Of a DNA stretch of 5,848 nucleotides, positions 5,757-5,848 are shown in pieces. The number at the start of each line of letters is the position of its first letter. Position 1 is the first letter of the stretch. A program made the translations under genes and the position numbers. The stretch spans positions 1 to 5,848 of the forward strand of contig CAUYUA010000045.1 of the NCBI GenBank assembly GCA_963575675.1. The letters are read 5' to 3'. The notes under the pieces were generated by a model. It was not told where the DNA came from. It was given only the letters and a program-made list of their open reading frames with translations, and did not search any database. The DNA comes from CAUYUA01 sp963575675. Lineage in GTDB: Bacteria; Pseudomonadota; Alphaproteobacteria; Azospirillales; Azospirillaceae.

Positions 5757-5848
5757 ATGCCCCAAGTCTTCACCATCGCGCCGGGCCTCTCTTTCGTCGA
5801 TGATCTCGCCGTTGGAATTCTCGAACGTGTCGGCGAAGACCCTCAAGC
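5757..5848 (+). CDS. addB: addB: N-terminus of the AddAB helicase/nuclease subunit B, cut by the window edge
   Basis: The first 30 codons read MPQVFTIAPGLSFVDDLAVG then ILERVGEDPQ. This resembles the N-terminus of alphaproteobacterial AddB, which starts with a VFTIPPG-F-D-LA-G pattern. AddB pairs with AddA to process double-strand DNA ends for recombination repair in the cytoplasm. In this family the remaining sequence (nuclease domain and iron-sulfur cysteines) would lie beyond the edge, so no catalytic residue can be checked. The start at 5757 has GGATG (5747-5751) a few bases upstream as a possible ribosome site; that motif lies at the end of repeat element C. The visible frame is open and unbroken. 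The call rests on a short stretch, hence moderate confidence. Confidence 0.72.
   Translation, partial: MPQVFTIAPGLSFVDDLAVGILERVGEDPQ

Overview
The window looks like a chromosomal piece of an alphaproteobacterium, most like Rhodospirillales and relatives. This rests on an AapM-type amino-acid permease, the start of an AddB of the alphaproteobacterial helicase/nuclease type, a LivH/LivM pair and moderate-to-high GC. I cannot name the species. It reads as ordinary metabolic and transport DNA with many reading-frame breaks and a dispersed intergenic repeat family. I see no new multi-gene system.

Layout. Positions 1-838 (minus) hold the first part of livM, and 843-1749 (minus) hold livH; the two form a branched-chain amino-acid ABC permease operon read towards the left edge. 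Positions 1750-2253 are a gene-free stretch with a possible livH promoter, a 223-bp inverted-repeat element (element A) and a perfect 14-bp hairpin. Positions 2254-2895 (minus) encode an exported protein of unknown function, preceded by short repeats and about 340 gene-free bases. tRNA-Ala(CGC) lies at 3269-3344 (plus) with its own terminator. Then come a two-domain universal stress protein (3463-4301), a second and more degenerate inverted-repeat element (element B), aapM (4592-5676), a solitary repeat arm (element C) and the first 30 codons of addB (5757 to the edge).

Four of the six protein genes (livM, livH, the stress protein, aapM) cannot be read without correcting frame breaks. Most breaks look like the loss of one or two bases, often in short G or C runs, and the amino-acid sequence on both sides stays highly conserved. 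When the breaks are repaired, the lengths come out as normal for the families (about 304 aa for LivH, 279 for the stress protein, 362 for AapM). This fits either uncorrected sequencing indels or very recent gene decay; the sequence alone cannot decide. tRNA-Ala, the exported-protein gene and the visible part of addB are intact.

The least explained feature is the repeat family. Arms of about 50-65 bp contain a nested hairpin followed by a T-rich end. They occur as inverted pairs (A, B) and singly (C). Element B carries three tandem 15-bp units inserted inside one arm. aapM, which normally sits in an aapJ-Q-M-P operon, stands alone here between two of these elements.
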